Below the pieces are notes generated by a model, which saw only the letters and a list, made by a program, of their open reading frames with translations, ran no database searches and was not told the origin of the DNA. The translations under genes and the position numbers were made by a program. From CAZQFV01 sp964592645 (GTDB lineage Bacteria; Chloroflexota; Chloroflexia; DTKN01), in the NCBI GenBank assembly GCA_964592645.1, contig CAZQFV010000020.1:17629-81628 (forward strand): DNA of 64,000 nucleotides, read 5' to 3'. Positions 44,683 to 53,400 of this stretch are shown here, in pieces (position 1 is the stretch's first letter; the number at the start of each line of letters is the position of its first letter).

Positions 44683-46523
44683 GCCGGCACCTCCTGCGCC
44701 CCGGCCGCCGCTTGCATCCGGGCCGGCCCTTCCTGGGGCCGTAGTTGGCGGTAATAGATCTCGGCGTACAACCCGCTGGTGCGCAACAGCTCGTCGTGCG
44801 CGCTGTGCTCCGCCGTGCGCTGCCCGCGGGCGACGATGCGCCCGTGGTCCAGCACCAGCACCAGATCGGCGCGGCGCACGGTGCTCAGCCGCTGGGCGAT
44901 GACGAACGCGGTGCGCCCCTGCATGAGGCGGGCCAGCGCAGCCTGGATGGAGGCCTCGGTCTCGGTGTCCACGCTGGAGGTGGCGTCGTCGAGGATGAGG
45001 ATGCGCGGGTCCTTGAGGATGGCGCGGGCGATGGCGATGCGCTGCTTCTGCCCGCCGGAGAGGGTCACGCCGCGCTCGCCCACAAAGGCCTCGTACTGGC
45101 CGGGGAGCTCCATAATAAAGTCGTGGGCCGCGGCGCTGCGGGCGGCGGCGACGATCTCTTCCATGGTGGCGTCCGGCCGGCCGAAGGCAATGTTCTCGCG
45201 GATCGTCGTGGCAAAGAGGGTGGTGTCCTGCAGCACGATGCCGATCTGCTCGCGCAGGGAGCTCACCGTGGCCTGGCGGATGTCCTGGCCGTCGATGCAG
45301 ATGCGGCCGGAGGTGGGGTCGTAGAAGCGCGGGATCAGGCTGATCACCGAGCTTTTGCCCGACCCGGTGGCTCCCAGCAGGGCCACCACCTGGCCCGGCT
45401 GCACCTCGAAATCGACCCCCTCCAGCACGCGGTGCCGGCCGAAGTAGGCGAAGGAGACATTCTCGAAGCGCACGTGCCCGCGCACCGACTCTAGGGGCCG
45501 CGCCCCCGGCAGGTCCTGCACCTCGGACGTGGTATCGAGGATCTCGAAGACGCGCTCGCCGGAGGCGATGGCCTGGGCGATGGCCGGGACGATCATCCCC
45601 AGCCGGCGCACCGGCGCCAGGAGTTGCCCCACATAGGTGGTAAAGGCCACCAGCGCGCCGATCGTCAGCGCGCCGCGGATCACCAGTTGGCCGCCGTAGA
45701 GCAGGATAAAGATCGTGCCGGCGCTGATGATCAGCCGCAGCAGCGGCAGGTTGATGGCCCGCATGCGCGAGGCGGCCACGTTCAGCCGGAAGAGGGCCAG
45801 GTTCTCCTCGTCGTAGCGGGCGATCTCGGCCCGCTCCTGGGCAAAGGCCTTGACGATGCGCGCGCCGCGCAGGTTCTGTTCCAGGCGGGTGGTCAGACCG
45901 GAGAGCTGCTCCTGGATGCGCCTGGACAGGGGCCGGAAGCGGCGGCCAAAGGCCAGGGCCTGGTAGGCCAGCAGGGGGACGATGATCAGCGTCAGCAGGG
46001 CCAGGTGAACGTTGAGCAACAGCATGGCGACGGCCACGCCGAGGATCATCGTGATCACCTCCACCAGGCGCAGGAAGGCCCGCCCGGTGAGGAAGCGCAC
46101 CCGGTCGACATCGCTGACGGCGCGCGTCAACAGCTCCCCGGTCTCGGCGCGGTCGTGGTAGCTGAAGGAGAGGGCCTGCAGCTTGCCATGGAGGGCGTTG
46201 CGCAGGTCGTAGGCCACGCCCTGCGAGGCCAGTTCGGTCCAGCGGCCGGTGAGGAAGGTGCCCAGGCCGCGGACCAGGGTGAGGCCCAGGAGCGCCGCTA
46301 CTCCCCAGCCGATGGTCGGGATGTGCCCGCCCTTGATTCCCCGGTCGACGATGGTGCGTATGATCAGGGGCAGGGCCAGGGCGATGCCGTTGTCCACCAG
46401 GAGCAGCAGGTAGGAGAGGAAAACGAGGGCCCGATAGGGCCGCAGGTGGCCCAGGCAGCGCAGCAGGGTGCGGGCGCTTCCGGGCCGGCGCAGCGGGAGG
46501 GGGGCCAGGGCATCAGCGGCCAT
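44679..46523 (-). CDS. ABC exporter half, degenerate Walker B (heterodimer partner 1)
   Basis: The 614-residue protein has six membrane segments and an ABC ATPase with Walker A GATGSGKSS, canonical signature LSGGQ and Walker B ILILDDATSSVD, in which Asp replaces the catalytic Glu. It therefore supplies LSGGQ to the active site of its partner and carries the degenerate site itself. The ATG lies 11 bases inside the marR gene, and the stop overlaps the partner's ATG, so all three proteins are translationally linked. Confidence 0.92.
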   Translation of the reverse strand: MAADALAPLPLRRPGSARTLLRCLGHLRPYRALVFLSYLLLLVDNGIALALPLIIRTIVDRGIKGGHIPTIGWGVAALLGLTLVRGLGTFLTGRWTELASQGVAYDLRNALHGKLQALSFSYHDRAETGELLTRAVSDVDRVRFLTGRAFLRLVEVITMILGVAVAMLLLNVHLALLTLIIVPLLAYQALAFGRRFRPLSRRIQEQLSGLTTRLEQNLRGARIVKAFAQERAEIARYDEENLALFRLNVAASRMRAINLPLLRLIISAGTIFILLYGGQLVIRGALTIGALVAFTTYVGQLLAPVRRLGMIVPAIAQAIASGERVFEILDTTSEVQDLPGARPLESVRGHVRFENVSFAYFGRHRVLEGVDFEVQPGQVVALLGATGSGKSSVISLIPRFYDPTSGRICIDGQDIRQATVSSLREQIGIVLQDTTLFATTIRENIAFGRPDATMEEIVAAARSAAAHDFIMELPGQYEAFVGERGVTLSGGQKQRIAIARAILKDPRILILDDATSSVDTETEASIQAALARLMQGRTAFVIAQRLSTVRRADLVLVLDHGRIVARGQRTAEHSAHDELLRTSGLYAEIYYRQLRPQEGPARMQAAAGAQEVPA

Positions 46524-46959
46524 CGGGGATCTCCAGGAGGGCGCCGATCTCGGCCAGCGCGTCGCGCAGGGCGGCCAGGCGTTCGGGCGGGAGGGCCTTG
46601 AGCTTCTCGCGCAGCAGGGGGATGCCCTCCAGGGGCGTGGCCTGGGCCAGGTCCCGGCCGGCCGGCGTCAGCGAGACCCGAACGACGCGGTTGTCCGCGG
46701 GTGAGCGGGTCCGCTCGACGAGGCCGGCCTGCTCCATCTGGGCGATCAGCTCCGAGGTGCTGCTGTCGCCGATGTAGAGGTAGTCGCGCAGTTGGCCCAT
46801 GGTGCGCGGGCCGGCCTCCAGCAGGTAGCGCAGCGTGGCCACCTGGCGGCCGCTGAGTCCCTGCTCCTGCATCTGGCGGGCGTGCCGGCGCAGGTAGCGG
46901 TAGAGGCCGAGGAAGGCGTGCATCGTCGCGGTGAATAGGGCATCGTCATAGGGACCCAT
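46513..46959 (-). CDS. MarR-family transcriptional regulator
   Basis: The 148-residue protein has the MarR winged helix: a helix ending in SGRQVATLRYLLEAGPRTMGQLRDYL, a recognition helix STSELIAQMEQAGLVER and the wing with SPADNRVVRVSLTPAGRDL. ATG at 46959 follows GGAGG; a longer frame to 47370 crosses the promoter. Two copies of a 13-base TTCGGTTCCGAAG element between its promoter and its ribosome site suggest autorepression. It should control the two ABC genes with which it overlaps, relieved by a ligand exported by them (inference). Confidence 0.9.
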   Translation of the reverse strand: MGPYDDALFTATMHAFLGLYRYLRRHARQMQEQGLSGRQVATLRYLLEAGPRTMGQLRDYLYIGDSSTSELIAQMEQAGLVERTRSPADNRVVRVSLTPAGRDLAQATPLEGIPLLREKLKALPPERLAALRDALAEIGALLEIPDGR

Positions 46960-46973
46960 AGCGCCTCCAGTAG

Positions 46974-47000
46974 TTCGGTTCCGAAGTTTCGGTTCCGAAG
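46974..47000 (-). promoter_or_regulatory. Tandem operator, two TTCGGTTCCGAAG copies
   Basis: Identical 13-base elements at 46974-46986 and 46988-47000 (14-base period), each with TTCGG/CCGAA arms around TT. They cover the expected transcription start (about 46995) of the marR operon, an effective place for repressor binding. MarR is the likely binder. Confidence 0.7.
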
Positions 47001-47001
47001 C

Positions 47002-47030
47002 AATATACCACAGGAGGCCGAGCCTGTCAA
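47002..47030 (-). promoter_or_regulatory. Promoter for the marR-ABC operon
   Basis: Minus strand: perfect -35 TTGACA (47025-47030), 17-base spacer, -10 TATATT (47002-47007), immediately followed by the tandem operator. Confidence 0.8.
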
Positions 47031-47111
47031 ACCGTTTGGACAGCCCTCCTGTCCGAAGCCCGTTTCCACCGGGCCCGGTCAGTGGACCGCTTGCACTCCA
47101 GTAGTTGGCCT

Positions 47112-47140
47112 TTGACACCTCCCCGCAGGGGTCGTATAAT
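47112..47140 (+). promoter_or_regulatory. Consensus promoter for the 47170-49002 genes
   Basis: Plus strand: TTGACA (47112-47117), 17-base spacer containing a CCCC-GC-GGGG mini-hairpin, TATAAT (47135-47140). Both hexamers are perfect. Start expected near 47147. Confidence 0.88.
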
Positions 47141-47169
47141 GCCCACACGGTCCGGTGAAGGAGGACGCC

Positions 47170-47376
47170 ATGTTCGGGTCGCCCGCGTTCGTGAACCTGG
47201 CCCGGCAGATGTGGGACAAGCATACGGACATTCCCTGGTGGCCGTCCAAGGTGGAGCCCTCCGTGAGCCGGGCCTCGGTCGTCTCCCTGCGCGAGATCGC
47301 CGCCGAGAACCTGATCGACGTCTTGAAGATGTACGACGACGAGGTTGAGCTCACCCTCGAGTTTCCGCAAGCCTAG
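47170..47376 (+). CDS. Small hypothetical protein, 68 aa
   Basis: I do not recognise this protein. It is acidic and mostly helical, with a conserved-looking WDKHTDIPWWPS stretch (residues 12-23) and a C-terminal EIAAENLIDVLKMYDDEVELTLEF. The start follows AAGGAGG with 6-base spacing and the perfect promoter is 30 bases upstream, so it is probably well expressed. It is the first gene of a run with yjbQ and the flavodiiron protein. Confidence 0.7.
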   Translation: MFGSPAFVNLARQMWDKHTDIPWWPSKVEPSVSRASVVSLREIAAENLIDVLKMYDDEVELTLEFPQA

Positions 47377-47393
47377 CCTGTCAGGAGAGTGGT

Positions 47394-47786
47394 ATGATCG
47401 CCAGATTGTCCGTCACCACCCGCCAGCACACCCAGATGGTCGACATCACCGCCGAGGTGCAGCGCGTCGTCGCGGAAAGTCGAGTTCAAGATGGGGTTGC
47501 CCATATCTTTTGCCCCCATACTACTGCGGGCCTCACGATCAACGAGCACGCCGACCCCTCGGTGGCCGCCGACATCCTGGAGTCGTTGGAAAAGGCTGTA
47601 CCCTGGCGGGCAAACTACCGCCACACCGAGGGCAACGCCGCGGCGCACGTCAAAGCCTCTCTGATGGGCTCCTCGGTGACGGTGCTGGTGGAAGGGGGCC
47701 GGCCGGTGTTGGGGACGTGGCAGGGCATCTTCTTCTGCGAGTTCGACGGGCCGCGCAGCCGGCAGGTGTTCGTCCAGGTTAGATAA
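47394..47786 (+). CDS. yjbQ: YjbQ family protein (UPF0047)
   Basis: The 130-residue protein matches the YjbQ/UPF0047 family, with VAHIFCPHTTAGLTINEH near residue 40, HTEGNAAAHVKASLMGSSV near residue 80 and GTWQGIFFCEFDGPRSRQV at the end. Some members have thiamine-phosphate-synthase-like side activity in E. coli; the true role is unsettled. CAGGAGAG precedes the ATG. It is 17 bases after the small ORF and 7 bases before the flavodiiron gene. Confidence 0.92.
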   Translation: MIARLSVTTRQHTQMVDITAEVQRVVAESRVQDGVAHIFCPHTTAGLTINEHADPSVAADILESLEKAVPWRANYRHTEGNAAAHVKASLMGSSVTVLVEGGRPVLGTWQGIFFCEFDGPRSRQVFVQVR

Positions 47787-47793
47787 GGAGGAA

Positions 47794-49002
47794 ATGATGG
47801 TCACCCAAATCGCCCCGAACGTCTACTGGGTCGGCGCCGTGGATTGGGAGGTGCGCAACTTCCACGGCTACTCCTACCGCACGCATCGCGGCACCTCGTA
47901 CAACGCCTATCTCGTCGTCGACGACCGGGTGGCGCTGGTCGATACCGTGTTGCCCGGCTTCGAGGACGAGCTGCTCCGGCACATCGCCGAGGTCGTCGAC
48001 CCGGCGCGCATCGACTACCTGGTTGCCAATCACGGCGAGCCGGACCACTCCGGGGCCATCCCCGCCGTCCTGGCCCGCGCGCCGAACGCTACGCTGGTCT
48101 GCAGCAAGCGCGGCGTCGACTCGCTCGGCAAGTACCACCCCAACGGGTGGCAAGTGCAGGTCGTCGGCAGCGGCGATACCCTCTCCCTGGGTTACAAGAC
48201 GCTGGCCTTTTTGGAAGCGCCCATGCTGCACTGGCCCGACTCGATGTTCACCTACATCCCCGAGGACAAGCTCCTCCTGCCCAACGACGCCTTTGGCCAG
48301 CACATCGCCTCGGCGCGGCGCTTCGCCGATGAAGTCGATCCGTCCGTCCTGTGGGACGAGTGCCGCAAGTACTTTGGCAACATCCTGGTGCCGTTCAGCC
48401 CGCTGATCCTGCGCAAGGTCGAGGAGGTGCAGAAACTGGGGCTGCGGATCGATATGATCGCCCCCAGCCACGGGTTGATCTGGCGGAAAGACCCCCTACA
48501 GATCGTCACCCAGTACGTCCGCTGGGCACGGGGCGAGGCCCGGCCGCGGGCCCTGGTGGTCTACGAGACCATGTGGGGCAGCACGATGGAGATGGCCCAT
48601 GCCATCGTCGAAGGCATCGCCTCCTGCGGGGTGGAGGCGTTGCTCTACGCCCTCCCGCAGGAAGACATCACCACCGTCGTTGGGGCGCTCTTGGAATCCA
48701 AAGGGCTGGTCGTCGGCTCGCCCACTCACAACCGGCGCATGCTGATGCACATCGCCGCGCTGCTGGACGACCTGGTGGGGCTGCGGCCGGTGAACAAGAT
48801 CGGGGCGGCCTTTGGCTCGCACGGCTGGGGCGGTGGGGCGGTGCCGCTGATGGAAAGGGCGCTGCAGGAGGCCGGCATCGCCGTCGTGCAGCCGGGGCTG
48901 GCCGCCACCTGGCGGCCGGGGGTCGAGGATCGCGCCAGGGCCGTGGCCTTTGGCAAAGCGTTCGGTGAGCAGGTACTGCAGGCAATGCGGCCACCGGCAT
49001 AG
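47794..49002 (+). CDS. A-type flavodiiron protein (FprA-like)
   Basis: The 402-residue protein has an N-terminal metallo-beta-lactamase-like domain with diiron ligands H-x-E-x-D-H in HGEPDHSG near residue 80, His in APMLHWPDSM, Asp in LLPNDAFGQH and His in APSHGLIWR. A C-terminal flavodoxin domain follows (YETMWGSTMEMAHAI near 250, GSPTHNRRML near 310, FGSHGWGGGAV near 347). Such proteins reduce O2 and/or NO to protect anaerobes. ATG 47794 or the adjacent 47797 could be used (AAGGAGG upstream). Confidence 0.93.
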   Translation: MMVTQIAPNVYWVGAVDWEVRNFHGYSYRTHRGTSYNAYLVVDDRVALVDTVLPGFEDELLRHIAEVVDPARIDYLVANHGEPDHSGAIPAVLARAPNATLVCSKRGVDSLGKYHPNGWQVQVVGSGDTLSLGYKTLAFLEAPMLHWPDSMFTYIPEDKLLLPNDAFGQHIASARRFADEVDPSVLWDECRKYFGNILVPFSPLILRKVEEVQKLGLRIDMIAPSHGLIWRKDPLQIVTQYVRWARGEARPRALVVYETMWGSTMEMAHAIVEGIASCGVEALLYALPQEDITTVVGALLESKGLVVGSPTHNRRMLMHIAALLDDLVGLRPVNKIGAAFGSHGWGGGAVPLMERALQEAGIAVVQPGLAATWRPGVEDRARAVAFGKAFGEQVLQAMRPPA

Positions 49003-49015
49003 GAGGCCCTTTCCC

Positions 49016-49240
49016 ATGGGCGATCGCCCGGCCCTGGAGGTTCTCTTTGCGCAGCACGGCTACAGCGATTTCCGCCGGCTCGATCCCGCCGAGATTGTGA
49101 TGGCCCAATGGGTGCGCATGAAGTGCATCTTTGGCTGCGGCGAGTACGGCGCAACGCCTTTTGCCCGCCCAACGTGCCCTCGGTGGCCGGGTGCCGCCGT
49201 TCTTTGATGAACCGCTACGCGTTTTTGTTGACTGAGTAGG
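49016..49240 (+). pseudogene. DUF2284 (predicted metal-binding) gene, frameshifted and truncated
   Basis: The start (AGGAGG upstream) and first 44 codons look normal and contain the DUF2284 motif VAQW-like MAQWVRMKC and FGCGEYG. One base is then lost: in the next frame the sequence resumes as RNAFCPPNVPSVAGCRR, and a further shift gives FFDE. Full-length members are about 190 residues, so the rest has been deleted. It lies between the flavodiiron gene and galE. Confidence 0.7.
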
Positions 49241-49259
49241 AGCGGAACAAGGAGGCTCT

Positions 49260-50246
49260 ATGCGCATCCTGGTCACCGGCGGCGCCGGGTATATCGGCAG
49301 CATCGTCACCGAGCACCTGATCGCGGCGGGCGACAGCGTCGTTGTCCTGGACAACCTCATCCAGGGGCACCGCGACGCGGTGCACCCGCAGGCCACCTTC
49401 GTCGAGGGCGACGTAGGCGACCGCGCCCTCTTGGACGACCTCTTCCGCGGTCTGCAGATCGATGGGGTCATGCACTTTGCCAGCTACACCCTGGTCGGGG
49501 AATCGATGCAGCAGCCTTTTCTCTACCTGCGCGACAATGTCGTGAACGGGCTGACGTTGCTCCAGGCCATGGTCGAACACGGCGTGCGCCGCTTCATCCT
49601 TTCCTCCACCGCCAACCTCTTCGACCGCCCGCAGCGTATCCCCATCGCCGAGGAGGAGGCCCTCATCCCCGGCAGCCCCTACGGCGAATCGAAGCACATC
49701 CTGGAGCGCGCCCTGCACTGGCTGGACCGCATCCACGGCCTGCGCTACGCCGCGCTGCGCTACTTCAACGCCGCCGGGGCGACGCAGGAGCGCGGCGAGG
49801 ACCACCACCCCGAGACCCACCTGATTCCCCTGGTGCTGAAGGTGGCCCTGGGCCAAAGGGACCGCATCACCATCTTTGGCGACGACTACCCCACCCCCGA
49901 CGGCACCTGCGTGCGCGACTATATCCACGTCTCCGACCTGGCCCAGGCCCACATCCTGGCCCTGCGCGCCCTGGACCAGGGCAGCCGCGTGTACAACCTG
50001 GGCAACGGGCAAGGCTTTAGCGTCAAGGAGGTCGTCGCCGTGGCCCGCGAGGTCACCGGCCACCCCATCCCGGCCGAGGTGGGGCCGCGCCGGCCGGGTG
50101 ACCCCGCCGTGCTGGTGGCCTCCTCCGAACGCATCCGCCGCGAACTGGGCTGGCAGCCGCGCTTCGCCGATCTCGAAGCTATCGTCTCCTCGGCTTGGGA
50201 GTGGCACCGCCGGCACCCCGTGGGATACCAGGACTCGGACGGGTGA
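49260..50246 (+). CDS. galE: UDP-glucose 4-epimerase
   Basis: The 328-residue protein is an extended SDR with NAD motif VTGGAGYIGSIV, the FILSST segment bearing the active Ser/Thr, Y-x-x-x-K as YGESK near residue 143 and the GalE motifs RYFNAAGA and DYPTPDGTCVRDYIHV. It interconverts UDP-glucose and UDP-galactose. The residues after SSTA are NLFDRP rather than the usual AVYGEP, a slight divergence. AAGGAGG lies before the ATG. It is probably used for cell-surface glycan supply. Confidence 0.93.
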   Translation: MRILVTGGAGYIGSIVTEHLIAAGDSVVVLDNLIQGHRDAVHPQATFVEGDVGDRALLDDLFRGLQIDGVMHFASYTLVGESMQQPFLYLRDNVVNGLTLLQAMVEHGVRRFILSSTANLFDRPQRIPIAEEEALIPGSPYGESKHILERALHWLDRIHGLRYAALRYFNAAGATQERGEDHHPETHLIPLVLKVALGQRDRITIFGDDYPTPDGTCVRDYIHVSDLAQAHILALRALDQGSRVYNLGNGQGFSVKEVVAVAREVTGHPIPAEVGPRRPGDPAVLVASSERIRRELGWQPRFADLEAIVSSAWEWHRRHPVGYQDSDG

Positions 50247-50275
50247 GTGTGGTTGACCTGGCGGCGGCCACATTC

Positions 50276-50304
50276 TTGACGGTAGCCGAGAAATATGATA
50301 TAGA
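50276..50304 (+). promoter_or_regulatory. Promoter for the giant secreted protein gene
   Basis: Plus strand: -35 TTGACG (50276-50281), 17-base spacer, -10 TATAGA (50299-50304). Start near 50311, leaving a leader of about 91 bases to the ATG at 50402. Confidence 0.65.
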
Positions 50305-50401
50305 GTGAGTCACAATCTACCTTCCCTCCCTACCGGCATGTTTCCTTCCAGAGGCAAAGGGACACATGGTGTTTTTTTCGGCTATGTCAGGAGGAAAAGC
50401 C

Positions 50402-53400
50402 ATGAAGACCCCCATGCTCTCCCTCTGCGCTCTCCTTGTTCTCCTGGTGCAACTCCTGGGCTCTGTCCCCGCCACGGCGGCGCAGCCGGGCACCTCTGCG
50501 CTTTCGCCGGCGCGGCCGGCCGCGATCGCCTACACCGCGGCAGCGCCGCCCGCCGCCGGGGACGACGCCGACGCTCCCGTGGGGTGGCATGCACCCTGGC
50601 CGCCCGCAGAGACCCTCTACACTGGGCCGATTGCGCCCGCCGCCGGCCCACGGCTTCCCGTCCAGGCGACCTGGACGGTCAACTCGACCAACGACCCCGG
50701 CGACGGCACCTGCGATGCCAACGAGTGCACCCTGCGCGAGGCCATCAACGCCGCCGCCGGCGGCGACACGGTGGTCTTTGACCCGAGCCTGGCCGGGGCC
50801 ACGATCACCCTGACCAACGACTACCTCTACATCTACGGCGACCTGACCATCGACGCCTCTACGCTGGACGACAAGGTCACCGTCAGCGGCAACAACGCCT
50901 CCATGGTCTTCTATCATCCTTTTACCACGGCCCTGGTCCTGAAAAACTTGCGCATCCGGGACGGCTTTGGCGATGCCGGATGGGGCGGGTGCGTCTATAG
51001 CTACGGCAACCTGACCCTGGAGGATGCGGAACTGGTCCACTGTGTGACTACCGGAAACACGGGGGGCGCAATCTGGGGCCGGGGCTCGACCACCCTGATC
51101 CGCACGCGCATCGCCGGAAGCTCCTCCTCGACCTATGGCGGCGGTGTCTACGCCGAGGGCTCGCTGCTCCGGGTGGCGGAGTGCACGTTCGAAGACAACC
51201 GGTCTGCTTATGGCGCAGCCCTTCAGTCCACCGCCGCGACGAGCACGATCACCGGCAGCGCCTTCTTCGGCAATGTGAGTTCGGGCAACGGCACCGTCCT
51301 CATCCAAACCGGCGCGATCACCAACTCCACCTTCAGCGGCAATCAGGGTAACGCTAGCGTCCTCTCCACGCAGTCTGGGGATAACCTAACGATGTGGAAC
51401 GTGACCGTTGCCGACAATGACGGCTATGGGTTGGCCAACCTGTTGGGCACACTGCACGTCATCCACACCATCATCGCCCATAACACCCCGGGCAACTGCT
51501 ATCTTCCAACCGACATGAGCACCGATATCAAGAACCTGGACAGCGACGGCACCTGCGGCGTCGAGTACTCCAACCTCGATCCTCTCCTCGGCCCTCTGGA
51601 GGACAACGGCGGCGAGACGTGGACGCGCGCCCTTCTCACCGGCAGCCCGGCCATCGACGCCGGGGACAACGCCTACTGCCCTGCCACCGACCAGCGCGGC
51701 GTGGAGCGCCCCAAGGACGGCGACGACAACGGCGTGGCGGTGTGCGACATCGGCGCCTTTGAGCTGAGCAACGAGTTGGACTACGGCGATGCGCCGTCGC
51801 CCTATCCCACGCTCAAGGGCGAAAACGGCGCCCGCCACTTCCTGCGCACCGGCTACCATCTGGGCGCGCTGATCGACATCGACCCCGATGGCTTCCCCTC
51901 CGCCAACGCCGACGGCGACGACAACGACGGCCTCGATGACGAGGACGGTGTGGCCTTCCTCACCCCGCTGCGCACCAACGACCTGGCCGTCGTGGAGGTG
52001 GCTCTCTCCCACGCCGGCTACCTGCACGCCTGGCTCGATTTCAACGCCGACGGCGACTGGGCCGACGCCGGGGAAAAGTTCATCCCCGGGCTCTATCGGC
52101 CGGCCGGGACCCAGCGCTTCACCTTCACCGTGCCGTTGGAGGCGCAACTCGGCGACACCTACGCCCGCTTCCGTTTCACCAGCCGCCCCAAGATGTCCTA
52201 TAACGGCATCGCCATCGACGGCGAGGTGGAGGACTATATCGTCCAAATCGTCCGCGGCCGGCCGGCAGCCCGCGCCGACACCGCCAGCCTGGACGAGAAC
52301 GGCTCCATTCTGCTCGATGTCCTGGCCAACGATTTCGACCCCCACGGCACGGTCGCGCTCCAAGCCGTCGGCCCGGCCCAGCGCGGCGCTACGGCGCCGG
52401 AAAGCGGCCGGATCCGCTACACGCCGGTCCCGGACTATAACGGCTCCGATGCTTTTTCCTACGTCATCGTCAACGACATCGGCCTGACCCAGACGGCGCG
52501 GGTGGCCCTCTTGATCCGCAACGTCAACTCCACCCCCAGGGACGTCCAGATCCTCGACCCGCAGCCGCTCATCGCTACCTGCGACGCCGCCAACCGCTGC
52601 ACCCTGCCGGCCGGTACCCCGGTCGGCACGCTGCGCGCCGTGGATCCCGATCCGGGCGACAGCCACACCTTCGGCCTGGTGGACAGCAGCGATTTCCAGA
52701 TCGGCGGCGTGGCGCTCTACACCCGCGTGCCCATCGTCTTCTCCGGCAACACCAGCATCATCCAGCGGACCGCCCTTGTACGGGCCACCGACGCCGGCAA
52801 CCTGTACGTGGACAAGTCCTTTGCCTTCTACATCCTGGGCGATCGGGTCACCGGGGGGCCGAAGGGCATCCTGCTCGGCAACAACCGGGTGGGGGAGAAC
52901 CTGCCGGCCGGGACACCCGTGGGCACCCTGACCGCCCAGGAGGATACGCCCCATCCCCCCTACACCTATTCGCTTGTCTCCGGCGAGGGCGGCAACGACA
53001 ACGCCCGTTTCCAGATCGTGGGCGATCAGTTGCAGGTCGCCGTGCCGCTGGACTTTGAGCGCAAGGAGTTGAACAAGGTCCGCGTGCGCACCCTCAACGG
53101 CCAGGGCCAGTTCAAGGATGCAGTCTTTGTCATCCAGGTCTTGGATGACCCCTCCGAGCCGCCGGCCATCCCGCCCTACTGCTACGGCGACAACATCGAC
53201 CTGATCGACAGCGGCGACGTGCAGATGGGCGTGATCAACGTCGTGCCTGCCAACGTCTCCCTGCAGGGCTGTGACATCGCGGGCGAACTGGTGGTGAGCA
53301 TTCCCGGCTGGTCGGGCAGCGGCATCGACTTCCAGGGCCACGTGAACCGGCGCAACCAGTTGACTGCCCAGGCCGGGCAGATCGCCCCCCTTGCCATGCA

